Shown here: piece after piece, positions 1 through 8,759 of the stretch
Numbering within the stretch: the first letter of the stretch is position 1
How the letters are laid out: every line of letters begins with the position of its first letter
Assembly (NCBI GenBank): GCA_020634555.1
Contig: JACKBK010000016.1
Coordinates: 4,460 to 68,459, forward strand
Source of the DNA: Caldilineae bacterium
Lineage (GTDB): Bacteria; Chloroflexota; Anaerolineae; JAAEKA01
Direction: 5' to 3'
Length of the DNA stretch: 64,000 nucleotides
Translations under genes and position numbers: made by a program
The notes under the pieces: model-generated
What the model saw: only the letters and a program-made list of their open reading frames with translations
What the model was told of the DNA's origin: nothing
The model's database searches: none

Positions 1-1974
1 CGCGGTTTCGAAAGTAGACGCCGGCATATCCAGCGGCTCATCGCCCAACACCTCCTCGCTGTAGTGGCGCAGTTTACGGTAGCCCACCACTTGCGAGGTG
101 GTACGGACGTATCCGAAGTAGGCGAAACCACCGGGGATGGGCCGGTTGGCCAGCGAACGCATGATGCGCACATCGCTCCACTCACGCACTTCGGTGTAAT
201 AGTCCACCTCGGCCGGCCGCGCCACCGCCAGCCCCATCTCGCTGTCAAATCGGCTGACGACATAGCTGTCGCCCTGGTGCAGATACACTGCACCCGGGTG
301 TACCCGTTGCGCGGCTGTGCTGCTCTCGATCTCCTCCAGCGTGCGATAGTTGTTCGATTCGTCCAGAATAGCAAAGCGGCTGCCGCCAGCCGAGCGCAGA
401 TTGACCTTCTCCGCCGGATAACCCGAACCTGTGAATGTCCAACGTTCACCCTGGAAGGCCAGTGTGCCCTGTTCTTCCAGTTGCACCATGGCCTGCACAA
501 AGCCGGGACCAAAGAGCAGCTCATCGTCGAAGCGGCCCGGCCCGGCAATGTTGCCCAGCGGCGCCTCGTGCGCGGCGCAAGGCAGGTGGCGCAGCAGAAT
601 AGTGACGTTGTCGGGATCGATCAGCGCGTGCTCGTGGGGCCGGCCAAACAGATCGGCCGGGTGGCGCATATAGTACTGGTCCAGCGGGTTGCTAAGCGCG
701 ATCAGCACCGCCAGCGACGGCGAGTCGCCGCGCCCGGCCCGACCGGCCTGCTGCCACAGGCTGGCGATGGTACCCGGATAGCCCAGCAACACCGCCGCGT
801 CCAGTCCACCCACGTCGATGCCCAACTCCAGCGCTGTGGTAGCCGTCACCCCCAGCAGCTTGCCGCTAAACAGGTCACGTTCAATCTGCCGCCGCTGCTC
901 CGGTGTGTAACCGGCGCGATAGGCGGCGATGCGCGGAGCAGGCGAGGGAGAATCGCCGGAGCCTTTCCCGGTTTTCCTTCCTCTCCCTTTTCTCCCGTCT
1001 TCCTTCCTCAGCTCGTCACGAGCGTACCGCAGGATCAGTTCTGCCACCTTGCGCGCCCGCGTGAAGACGATGGTGCGCGTGTTGTTACGCACCAGGCTGG
1101 CAAAAAGGGTCGTGGCCTCGCCGTTCGGGCTTCGGCGGGAGGTCTGGGCGCGATCGATGAAGGGTGGGTTCCAGAGAGCGAAGGTGCGTGGGCCTTGCGG
1201 GCTGCCGTCATCGTCGATCACTTGCGGCTCAACACCGGTCAGCGCTGTGAAATGCCGGGCCGGGTTGGCAATGGTTGCGCTGGCGGCGATGAACTGTGGC
1301 TCGGCGCCATAGAGCGCGCAGACTCGTCGAAGGCGCCGCAATACACAGGCAACCTGCGAGCCGAAGACGCCGCGGTAGATATGCGCCTCGTCGACGACCA
1401 CAAAACGCAGGTTGCGGAAGAAGCTGCCCCAGAGCGGATGGTTGGGCAAGACGCCAAGATGCAGCATATCGGGGTTGGTGAGGATGATCTGGCCGCTCTT
1501 GCGCAGGTGGCTGCGGCGGCTCTTCGGGGTGTCGCCGTCGTAGGTACCAACCGTGACCGGTAAGGGGGAGTCGCCGCGGCCGCGCTGGCCCTCGACCGCG
1601 CTGCCCAGCGTGCGCAATGCCCGCAGTTGGTCTTGCGCCAGCGCCTTGGTGGGGAAAAGATACAGTGCGCGGGCGGTGGGACGTTCAAGGATCGTCTCCA
1701 ACACCGGCAGATTATAGCAAAGCGTCTTGCCGCTGGCTGTGCCGGTGACCACCACCACATGCCGGCCGGCCAACGCCGCGTTGACCGCTTCGGCCTGGTG
1801 GGTGAACAGCCGGTCGATGCCTTGGCTGCGCAGCGATGCCTGCAGTCCCGGGTGCAAGCTATCGCGCAGCGCACCGTATCTCGCACTACGGCGCGGAATC
1901 TGCTCGCGATGTACGATCTGGCCCTGGTAGAAGGGCTGGCGCATCAGTTGCTTGAGAAAGGCGGTAACGTCCAT
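1..1974 (-). CDS. DEAD/DEAH-box helicase, YprA/MrfA type (C-terminus outside window)
   Basis: The frame is open for 658 codons from an ATG and runs off the left edge, so the C-terminal part is missing. Reading the complement gives Walker A TGTASGKT, the DEAH-type box VVVDEAH, motif III SATIANP, and the second RecA-domain signature TTALELGIDVGG followed by QQAGRAGRG. This order and spacing is typical of the YprA/MrfA family of superfamily 2 helicases, which in known members carry a DUF1998 zinc-binding C-terminus; that part is not visible here. The family acts in DNA repair or is of unknown role. A Lys/Gly/Arg-rich insert of about 20 residues encoded by a polypurine tract (complement of about 958-1015) lies between the two RecA domains. 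It is divergent from the APC-Usp gene. No strong ribosome binding site precedes the ATG. Confidence 0.88.
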   Translation of the reverse strand, partial: MDVTAFLKQLMRQPFYQGQIVHREQIPRRSARYGALRDSLHPGLQASLRSQGIDRLFTHQAEAVNAALAGRHVVVVTGTASGKTLCYNLPVLETILERPTARALYLFPTKALAQDQLRALRTLGSAVEGQRGRGDSPLPVTVGTYDGDTPKSRRSHLRKSGQIILTNPDMLHLGVLPNHPLWGSFFRNLRFVVVDEAHIYRGVFGSQVACVLRRLRRVCALYGAEPQFIAASATIANPARHFTALTGVEPQVIDDDGSPQGPRTFALWNPPFIDRAQTSRRSPNGEATTLFASLVRNNTRTIVFTRARKVAELILRYARDELRKEDGRKGRGRKTGKGSGDSPSPAPRIAAYRAGYTPEQRRQIERDLFSGKLLGVTATTALELGIDVGGLDAAVLLGYPGTIASLWQQAGRAGRGDSPSLAVLIALSNPLDQYYMRHPADLFGRPHEHALIDPDNVTILLRHLPCAAHEAPLGNIAGPGRFDDELLFGPGFVQAMVQLEEQGTLAFQGERWTFTGSGYPAEKVNLRSAGGSRFAILDESNNYRTLEEIESSTAAQRVHPGAVYLHQGDSYVVSRFDSEMGLAVARPAEVDYYTEVREWSDVRIMRSLANRPIPGGFAYFGYVRTTSQVVGYRKLRHYSEEVLGDEPLDMPASTFETA

Positions 1975-2109
1975 GGTGTGGTAACTCGCGTGTTTTCAAG
2001 GAAAACCCTTGGTGTTGCGTCATGCGTTTTTCGTACGAGAAGGCGCAGCAAAACACGCAGTATGCAATACACAAGCGGGCAAGTCTACCGATCAGGCTAC
2101 AGCAGTGGG

Positions 2110-2138
2110 TTGCCCCAGAAGGTGTTGTAGTCTATAAT
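2110..2138 (+). promoter_or_regulatory. Predicted sigma-A promoter of the APC-Usp gene
   Basis: TTGCCC and TATAAT are separated by 17 bases. The upstream reading frame of the transporter would start before this promoter, so the promoter favours the internal ATG at 2238 as the real start. Confidence 0.55.
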
Positions 2139-2237
2139 ATCTCCCGTCCCGTTCCAAATGTGACAATTTCCAATCGTTGTTTCCGTCCCACTTGCGGCAG
2201 GAAACCATTCACCCTTCCCAGAAAGAAAAGATATAGG

Positions 2238-4682
2238 ATGGCAGCACCAGTCTCAAGAAAATTATCCAACTCGTTTGAAGGCGCCCTGGCGGGCGGAGGT
2301 GATCCAGCTACCTCGCCGCTGTACGTTTTTGGGCCGTTCTTGCAATTAATCGTCGTTGCAGGCGTCGCTGCTGTGACGTTTGGCGCCAGCATCTGGCTGG
2401 TGATTTTGACCGTTGCTGCGGTATCAGCCATGTACCGGCTGGTGATGCGCTGGGTGACCGACGGCAGCGGCGGCAGTGGCCTCAGTGAAGAAGAATTTGG
2501 CGGCTGGGCAGTCAAGGTCAATGCCGGGATAACCTTCATTGAGTACACCCTGACCTTTCTTGTTAGCATGGCGGCCATGGTAACTTTCATTGCCGATCGG
2601 CTGCCTGTACTCAACCAGACGATATTCCTCAACCTTCAGTACCGGACCTTGGTGGCAATAGTGCTCAGCATCCTCACCGGCTGGATCGTCAACCGCGGCC
2701 CCAAGGTGTCCGCGAGGGTGTTTGGCCCGGCAACGTTGGGAGTACTTATCTTGCTGTGGGCCATGATCGTTTTCTCGATCATCCAGCGATACATTCCTGG
2801 CGGCGTGTTACAGGGAGTGCCGCTGGTGCCGTCTATCAACCTCGAAGCCTTCAAGTCCGAGTTCCTCTTCGAGTTCACGCTGGCTGGCTACGCACGCATT
2901 CTGGCGCTGATGACCGGTATCGAGGTATTTGCAAACCTGGTGGCAGCCTATCAAGGCAATCCGGAAGAGAAGAGCCGCAAAGCCTTCGGCAGCCTGATCA
3001 TCATCATGGGGACAACCTCGTTGACGATGTTGATCGTCGGCCCGGCAATCCTGGCGCTGTCCAATGTTGCCTTGTCCCATGAAGTATCGGTTTTCACACA
3101 GACGATGGATAAGTTGTTGCCCAGTCCGTTGCCTCAGATCGGCACACTGGTCGGCGTTCTCGTGCTGCTTTCAGCGTCAGCGGCCAGTGCCCAGGGTTTA
3201 CAGAACCTTGCGCTTGGTTTGAAGGATCGTCACTACATCCCCTCCGTGCTGGGCCAGCGCAACCGCTTTGATGTTGCCAATTGGCCGGTGTGGATCGAGG
3301 TCGCAATCGTCGTTTTCTGCTTCCTGTTCGTGGGCACCAAAGAGGAGACCTATCTTTCCGTCTATGCAGCCGGCGTGTTCATCTTGCTGAGCATGACGGG
3401 GTGGGCGACGACAAAACGGCTGATCCGAATGCTGCGCGCTGAATTCAAGGGCAGCAGCGTTGCGATCCTGGCTGGGGTGATTCTGGCAGCGTTGCTGACC
3501 ACCGGGGCTACAATCATCATCTTTGCCGAGCGTTTCACGGAAGGCGCCTGGCTTTACATTCCATTGATCATCGGACTCTATATCTTCTTCAGCTACTTCC
3601 GGCGCAGAATTGGAGAGCCCAGTATAACTAAAGAGGAGTTGGGTCGTCGCGAGGAAGCTTTTTACGGGATTGGTATTCCTCCTGGCGAGGCCGCGGCTGC
3701 TGCGCCGTTGGTTGACCCGTCTATTCTGGAACCTCTGCCCGCCAGCGCCACTTCCTGGCACGGGCAACCTGCCGAAATTCATAAGATTATGGTCACCCTT
3801 GACGGCTCTGAGTTTGCCGAGCGGGCGTTGCCCATCGCCGAAGCTATCTGCCGTGTGACAGGCGCCACAATGATTCTGGTGTCGGTGATACCGGTCAAGG
3901 GCTTGCAGCGCGTGCTGCCGAAGACTCGTTCCGCGGACGATGGCGGAACGACTGGCCAAATGGAAAAGGAAACCTATCTGAGCGCCGTTGCCGGGCGTAT
4001 GAAAACTGCTGGCTTGAAGGCGGACTACTTCGTGGCGGTTGGCGGGGTGGCAGAAGCTATCAACACGCTGATGCACGAAACAGATGCCGACATGCTCATC
4101 ATCAGCACGCGCGGCTTGTCTGGTATGGGGCGGTTCCTGATGGGCAGCACGGCCGACGCCGTCGTGCAGTTGACCACTCGCCCTGTGCTTCTGATCCGCC
4201 CCGAAGATCTGGCTCCCGGCGAAACCCCAAGCTTTGAAAAAGTCATGGTGACGCTGGACGGGTCGAGTTTCTCCGAGCGTATCCTGCCCTTCGCCAAATC
4301 GCTAGCAGGCGCAATAAACGGGGAGATCATCCTGTTGAGCGTCCCTGAGGTCCCGGAGCCGGAAATGTATGGCAGCATGAAGGATGCAGTCAAGGACTTG
4401 CGTCGGGAGGCCGAGACAAAGGCCTGGCGCTATCTCAAGGGCGTAGCCGCTCAACTGGACCGGGAAGGCGTCAATGTACGGCCAATCGTTACGGGATCGC
4501 GGCCGGCCACTACCATTGTGGAAGTTGCTGAGAGCGAGAACGCGGACCTGGTGATGCTTGCCACTCACGGCCGCGGCGGTCTGGATCGCCTCTTTGTTGG
4601 CAGTGTGGCCGACCGGGTGATCCACCACACAACCTGCCCGGTGTTCCTGGTGCCGGTGCATGAGAAACGATCTCCTGTCTAA
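2238..4682 (+). CDS. APC-superfamily permease fused to two universal stress protein domains
   Basis: An 814-residue protein. Residues about 30-460 are a hydrophobic permease of the APC amino-acid/polyamine transporter superfamily, beginning with SPLYVFGPF and a dozen membrane segments. Residues about 513-655 and 666-805 are two Usp domains, each starting with VMVTLDGS or IMVTLDGS. They end in the nucleotide-binding glycine patterns GLSGMGRFLMGS and GRGGLDRLFVGS, close to the ATP-binding G-2x-G-9x-G(S/T) consensus. The Usp domains are presumably cytoplasmic and may tie transport to energy or stress state (inference). The ATG was chosen because a good promoter lies just upstream, inside a longer open frame. 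The substrate cannot be told from sequence. It is followed by a 13-bp hairpin. Confidence 0.85.
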   Translation: MAAPVSRKLSNSFEGALAGGGDPATSPLYVFGPFLQLIVVAGVAAVTFGASIWLVILTVAAVSAMYRLVMRWVTDGSGGSGLSEEEFGGWAVKVNAGITFIEYTLTFLVSMAAMVTFIADRLPVLNQTIFLNLQYRTLVAIVLSILTGWIVNRGPKVSARVFGPATLGVLILLWAMIVFSIIQRYIPGGVLQGVPLVPSINLEAFKSEFLFEFTLAGYARILALMTGIEVFANLVAAYQGNPEEKSRKAFGSLIIIMGTTSLTMLIVGPAILALSNVALSHEVSVFTQTMDKLLPSPLPQIGTLVGVLVLLSASAASAQGLQNLALGLKDRHYIPSVLGQRNRFDVANWPVWIEVAIVVFCFLFVGTKEETYLSVYAAGVFILLSMTGWATTKRLIRMLRAEFKGSSVAILAGVILAALLTTGATIIIFAERFTEGAWLYIPLIIGLYIFFSYFRRRIGEPSITKEELGRREEAFYGIGIPPGEAAAAAPLVDPSILEPLPASATSWHGQPAEIHKIMVTLDGSEFAERALPIAEAICRVTGATMILVSVIPVKGLQRVLPKTRSADDGGTTGQMEKETYLSAVAGRMKTAGLKADYFVAVGGVAEAINTLMHETDADMLIISTRGLSGMGRFLMGSTADAVVQLTTRPVLLIRPEDLAPGETPSFEKVMVTLDGSSFSERILPFAKSLAGAINGEIILLSVPEVPEPEMYGSMKDAVKDLRREAETKAWRYLKGVAAQLDREGVNVRPIVTGSRPATTIVEVAESENADLVMLATHGRGGLDRLFVGSVADRVIHHTTCPVFLVPVHEKRSPV

Positions 4683-4692
4683 AATCTCTACC

Positions 4693-4740
4693 GCAGCTTG
4701 GCGGCCGGCGGCCCAACAAGCGTCGCCGCCGCCAAGCTGC
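4693..4740 (+). terminator. Strong hairpin after the APC-Usp gene
   Basis: GCAGCTTGGCGGC pairs perfectly with GCCGCCAAGCTGC around a 22-base loop, 10 bases after the stop codon. There is no T tract, so it may be a Rho-dependent end or an mRNA 3' stabiliser. The 313-base gap between the two genes holds this hairpin and then the cold-shock promoter and leader. Confidence 0.5.
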
Positions 4741-4804
4741 CTGGGTACTCAGCAATGCTGAAATTACAGCGCTGATTGGCCGCGTTACGCATCGATGGTT
4801 CGAT

Positions 4805-4833
4805 TTGACAGGACACATGATTCCATGTAAACT
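4805..4833 (+). promoter_or_regulatory. Predicted promoter of the cold-shock gene, long leader
   Basis: A perfect TTGACA and TAAACT are 17 bases apart. Transcription would begin near 4840 and leave a leader of about 155 bases before the GTG start. Long structured leaders are typical of cold-shock mRNAs; that this leader is temperature-responsive is inference. Confidence 0.5.
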
Positions 4834-4995
4834 GTCCATCGTAGGAAGAAATACGTTCCTGTTTGTGCTCAACCAAGCCACCAGACGTTATGCCGGTGGC
4901 TGTTTTGTTGTATTACAAGAACCACTTCGACCTATAACTCTATACCCGTAGCGGCACTGTCCGCTGCACACACAAGCAAGAAGGAGGACACCAAC

Positions 4996-5208
4996 GTGTC
5001 TGAGCGAGAAACTGGAACGGTCAAGTGGTTCAACGCAACCAAGGGTTACGGCTTTATTGCCCGCGCAAATGGCTCCAAGGACGTCTTCGTCCATCACTCC
5101 GAGATTCAGAGCACTGGCTATCGCAGCCTGAACGAGGGTGAGCAGGTCGAGTTCACCGTAGAGCAGGGCCCCAAGGGTCCCCAGGCGATCAACGTCGTCG
5201 CGCTCTAG
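4996..5208 (+). CDS. csp: Cold-shock protein, CspA family
   Basis: A 70-residue single-domain OB-fold protein. RNP1 is KGYGFIA and RNP2 is DVFVHHS, and the N-terminal GTVKWFNATKGYGFI is the family signature. These proteins bind single-stranded RNA and DNA and act as RNA chaperones in the cytoplasm. The start is GTG, preceded by a very good AAGGAGG nine bases upstream. It is a stand-alone gene with its own promoter and a Rho-independent terminator. Full length, no missing motif. Confidence 0.95.
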   Translation: MSERETGTVKWFNATKGYGFIARANGSKDVFVHHSEIQSTGYRSLNEGEQVEFTVEQGPKGPQAINVVAL

Positions 5209-5276
5209 AACCTGTCACGCGTGCTGGCTGCCTCACCACAAACCACAATGAGGTAGCCGGATTTCGCATCGGCTTC

Positions 5277-5309
5277 AAGCCCATCTACCGTCAGGCAGGT
5301 GGGCTTTTT
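5277..5309 (+). terminator. Rho-independent terminator of the cold-shock gene
   Basis: AAGCCCATCT pairs with AGGTGGGCTT (one G-T pair) over a 10-base loop and is followed directly by a T tract. Confidence 0.8.
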
Positions 5310-5394
5310 GCGTCTCCAACACACTTCCATTGAAAAGGGCAGGTTCCTGATAGAAACCTGCCCCTACAGCTATCGTTGGTCAACAACCCCTTTG

Positions 5395-6597
5395 TCAGTC
5401 CGCGCTCGGCACGACGATAACCTCACCGAGACGAGGCGGATGCACCACAATGTGGGTCGCCATGAGATGGCCGGCTTCGTTGCGCAGCGCCCAGACCTGG
5501 GCTATGGCACCGATGCGGACGAATCGCTCGCCATCAATACGAGTCCGGTCCGTCACTTGCACCTCCCTCCCGTCCACGACCCAGATCCCTTCCAGACCGC
5601 TCGGAGGCAGTCTGCGGATTGGGCCAGCGAAACGCACCCGCTCGACACCTGGTTCAGGGCTGGTGATCACGATGATCTCGCGGGCGACCACGGCGTTTTC
5701 TTCCTGCCAGCCCTGAACGCGCACCTCAGCGCCCACCACCGCCAGCCCGTTACGCTGGTCGATCAGAGTATTGCGGTTGACGGCCACATTCTGGCCATCC
5801 ACGATCCAGCGACCGGTCAGGCCCTGAGCAGGCAACTGCTCAATCAAGCCGGTTAACGTCACGGGCGGATGGGAACCGCCGCGCTCCTGCCACATCACCC
5901 GCACTCGCAGAGCCAGCAGCGAGTTGTCAGGCTGCTGTTCGGCTCCGGCCATTGCCAGCAGCCCGGTCTGGGGATCGCCCTGAATCAGTGTGTCGGCGTC
6001 GATGGCCAGCGGAATACCGCTCAGAGTCCACGAGGTGTCACCGAACGCCTGGATCGCGCCCATAACCTCGACGTTTGGCAGGGGATCGATGGCGCGGATG
6101 CGAAGCGCCCTCAACGTACTGCCCTCCTGCAGCGCCGCCACCTGCACCCAGGCGCCCACCTCGACAGAACCGCCGCGGTTGCTGATCTGGGTGTCCTCGT
6201 CAATCAGGAATGTCTGGCCACCGATGATCCAGTCGCCCAGACCACCGTCGGGTATGAAGGTGACTTCGCCGCGCAGCCGCATCTCAGGCGGTATGACGTT
6301 GATGCGCCGCGCTGTCAGCGAGTCGTCATCCTCGCGAACGGCGTGTACCTCGGCCCACATGCCCGGCTCGGCATTGCCGGTGGTGATGACCACCACTGTG
6401 TCCTCGGTGATGGTAACAGCCTCGCCGGCGACCGTCCACGCCGCGGGTGTGATGGCGTCGATGACACCGCTGAACTGCACGCCGTTGACTTCTTCGGTGT
6501 CGGCCAGGGCTGCGCTGGCTGGCAGTACAAAGGCTGTCAGCAGCGCCAGGATCATCAGCAGCCAGGGGAGGCGGCTACGGGTTTGCTTGCTGTTCAT
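5395..6597 (-). CDS. Secreted protein with five DUF5666-like repeats
   Basis: A 400-residue exported protein. The start ATG follows AAGGAGAAC; a longer upstream open frame is ignored because it lacks this site. Residues 1-32 are a signal peptide (basic start, LLMILALLTAFVLP core, ASA-ALA cut region). The mature part is five repeats of about 65-75 residues, each with a beta-rich pattern G-I, W-V-G, T-I/V-D-T-I, VG-VEV-A, DGSLVA-I, matching the DUF5666 type. Function of DUF5666 is unknown; a cell-surface or matrix role is plausible. It is the last gene of the ECF sigma cluster and is probably a target of that regulator (inference). Confidence 0.8.
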   Translation of the reverse strand: MNSKQTRSRLPWLLMILALLTAFVLPASAALADTEEVNGVQFSGVIDAITPAAWTVAGEAVTITEDTVVVITTGNAEPGMWAEVHAVREDDDSLTARRINVIPPEMRLRGEVTFIPDGGLGDWIIGGQTFLIDEDTQISNRGGSVEVGAWVQVAALQEGSTLRALRIRAIDPLPNVEVMGAIQAFGDTSWTLSGIPLAIDADTLIQGDPQTGLLAMAGAEQQPDNSLLALRVRVMWQERGGSHPPVTLTGLIEQLPAQGLTGRWIVDGQNVAVNRNTLIDQRNGLAVVGAEVRVQGWQEENAVVAREIIVITSPEPGVERVRFAGPIRRLPPSGLEGIWVVDGREVQVTDRTRIDGERFVRIGAIAQVWALRNEAGHLMATHIVVHPPRLGEVIVVPSAD

Positions 6598-6754
6598 GAA
6601 AGTTCTCCTTGTTGTTGATTGGTACTGCAACGAGACGTTGCGTTTTCGTGTCATGATGAGAACCGCCGAAGCACCTCTCCAGGTCAGGTAGTGTGGATTG
6701 AGATTCTTCGGCGTAGATGCCTCACACCGAGCATAACAATGTCTCGTTGTAGTG

Positions 6755-7369
6755 TTAGCCGTGGACAACCAGCGGCAGGTAGCTGCGCAGCGGCCCGTTG
6801 GCCGAAACGCAAACCTGCAAACTCATGTCGTCCACATAGAAGTCTGTCAGATCGAATTGGTTGGTGGTGGCGTGCAGTTGCAGCACCACCTGCTGGCCGG
6901 CGTATCCGGTCAAGTCGATCACGGCCTCGTCCCACAAGCCGGCGGCTTCGGTGTTGTCGATACGCCACAGATCGGCCAGAGTCGTGCCGTCCAGGCGCAG
7001 CAGTGAGATGGTCAAGCTGTCGTTTGGCAACACCGGTTCTTCCGTCTCCAGCATCCACCAGGCCCGTAGCGTCGCCGTGGCAGCTCCGGCTGGCAGAGTG
7101 AGAGTCTGTTGCAGTTGGTCGTCGGCTTCGTTGTATCCTGCCAGATAGGCGCCCCAGGCGCCGCTGCGCGGGTTGAACTGGTTGATCAGATCAAACCCGC
7201 CGGAGCTGGATTGTGTCCAGCCAACCGGTCCGGCCTCGAAGCCACCGTTGACCAGAAGATCGCTGCATGTCGCGGTTCCACCAGGGCTACCGGCGGCGTT
7301 GCCAAACAGCGTCATGGTCAGGGGGATGAGAAGCGCCAGCGCGGCCGCCAGCCGTTTTGTGGATTGCAT
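6755..7369 (-). CDS. Secreted jelly-roll-like protein ending in YLPLV
   Basis: A 204-residue protein with a signal peptide at residues 1-26 and then one beta-rich domain (LLVNGGFEAGPVGWTQ start, FYVDDMSLQV end), the layout of carbohydrate-binding or DUF642-like jelly-roll domains. The C-terminus is SYLPLVVHG; short YLPLV-type ends are common on secreted Chloroflexota proteins and may be a sorting or anchoring tag (family knowledge from memory). AAAGGAAC precedes the start. It lies 13 bases downstream of the DUF5667 gene and is probably cotranscribed. Ligand unknown. Confidence 0.72.
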   Translation of the reverse strand: MQSTKRLAAALALLIPLTMTLFGNAAGSPGGTATCSDLLVNGGFEAGPVGWTQSSSGGFDLINQFNPRSGAWGAYLAGYNEADDQLQQTLTLPAGAATATLRAWWMLETEEPVLPNDSLTISLLRLDGTTLADLWRIDNTEAAGLWDEAVIDLTGYAGQQVVLQLHATTNQFDLTDFYVDDMSLQVCVSANGPLRSYLPLVVHG

Positions 7370-7382
7370 GTCACATGTTCCT

Positions 7383-8759
7383 TTAGTCCGGCCTCCGGGG
7401 CAGCCACGAGTCCGGTTGGGGCGGGTGGCTGGACGCAGCCGGATCGGTCGGTGTCGCCTGGGCGCCTGGCCCGGTCGGTGTAGCGGTCGATTGATCGGGG
7501 TTCGGCGTGGCAGTTTGCGCCAGGGCTGTTTGCCCTGGTCCTGGGCCAGGCGTTCTGCTGGCTAGCGCGGTCGCCGCCTCGGCTCGCGCGGTTGCTCTTT
7601 GAGCGCGCGCTGTGGCCGTCTGTGCTCTTGCTGTTTGCCTCGGGCCGGGCGGGCCGGGTGTTCGGCTGGCTCGCGCGGTCGCTGTTGCTGCCCGTGCTGT
7701 TGCCGTTTGAGACCGTGCTGTGGCAGTCTGCGCCAGCGCGGTCTGCCGTGGGTGCGGTGGGCGTGGCGGGACTATGCCTTCAGCCTGAGTTGGCTCAACC
7801 GGAGGTTTTGGCGCCAGCGCTTCTGCAGGTGAGGGCGTGGCGTTTGCCGGCTGCGTCGCGCTCACGGTTGCAGTTGCCGCTTGTGTAGCTGTCGCAGTTG
7901 CGGTCGGTGTGGCCGTCGGATCTGCTGTTGCCATCGGTGTCGCCGTAGCGGTGGAAACCGGCGATGGTTGCCGGTTCGCCGCGGGCATGTCATTGGTAGG
8001 AAGCTGGACGCCAGGCGGCTGGCTCGACGGCGCAGCTCGCAGTCGCATTGCCAGCGCCATGGTTCGCCGGGATGCTTCGTTGAGCAACTGAGCGGATCGC
8101 GGGTCTTCCACACGATCGGCCAGCACATGTAAGATACGAGCGTGTGTCGCCAGACGCCCGGCTACGCGGAGCTGTTCGACCCTGCCGGCGCTGGCGGCCT
8201 GCCGGGCCGCGGCCGCGTCGCCAGCCAGCAACGCTCGTAGCGCGGCCGGCTCCAGCCGACCGGCCCGTTGCAGATGCAACTGCAGGTCGGCCAGCCGGCG
8301 TTCGGCCACCGTCAACTCGACCGCGGCCCGGACCGTGGAGTCTCTGTTGACGAGAGCCGGCGCGCGCTCCGCGATGACCCGTACTGCGTAAGCCGGGTTG
8401 CCCGGCTCACTGCTGGCGACTACACCAACACTTAGTACTACCACCAACAGCATCGCCACCGCCGCGATGGCTACCAGCCGTCTGGCTCCGCCCAGGGATA
8501 ACGCCCATCTGCTGCGCGCCGTCTTTTGCACTGCGGCTGCACTTGGCTGTGCTGCCAACGTCTGGCGCAGGGTAGCTTTGGCCTGCAGGCGCTGGGTTTG
8601 CGAAAGACGCGCCTCTGCGTGCGATCGAATCTGAACCGCAGCTGCCAGCATGGGAGCCAACGCATCCGCCTGATCCTGGTAGCGGGCCAGACAGCCGTCG
8701 ATGGACTCGCCAGCTTCGATCTGTTGCAGACACCGCTCGAGGGTGGTGTCCAGGTTCAT
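7383..8759 (-). CDS. DUF5667 membrane protein, probable anti-sigma factor
   Basis: A 458-residue protein. Residues 1-75 form a helical cytoplasmic head (LERCLQQIEAGESIDGCL), 94-115 are one membrane segment, and about 117-235 fit DUF5667 (SEPGNPAYAVRVIAERA, AERRLADLQLHLQ). Residues 245-458 are an extracytoplasmic Thr/Ala/Pro-rich tail with many copies of QTATARA and SRTPGP units. Its ATG overlaps the stop of the ECF sigma gene in ATGA, so the two are translationally coupled, the usual layout for a sigma factor and its membrane regulator. The sigma-binding role is inferred from layout. The repeat tail is probably a length-variable, wall-spanning stalk. Confidence 0.8.
   Translation of the reverse strand: MNLDTTLERCLQQIEAGESIDGCLARYQDQADALAPMLAAAVQIRSHAEARLSQTQRLQAKATLRQTLAAQPSAAAVQKTARSRWALSLGGARRLVAIAAVAMLLVVVLSVGVVASSEPGNPAYAVRVIAERAPALVNRDSTVRAAVELTVAERRLADLQLHLQRAGRLEPAALRALLAGDAAAARQAASAGRVEQLRVAGRLATHARILHVLADRVEDPRSAQLLNEASRRTMALAMRLRAAPSSQPPGVQLPTNDMPAANRQPSPVSTATATPMATADPTATPTATATATQAATATVSATQPANATPSPAEALAPKPPVEPTQAEGIVPPRPPHPRQTALAQTATARSQTATARAATATARASRTPGPPGPRQTARAQTATARAQRATARAEAATALASRTPGPGPGQTALAQTATPNPDQSTATPTGPGAQATPTDPAASSHPPQPDSWLPRRPD

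Noticed and set aside
64..1563. Long plus-strand open frame
   Set aside because: It is antisense to the helicase, whose motifs are clear on the minus strand and which runs off the window; high GC creates such frames.
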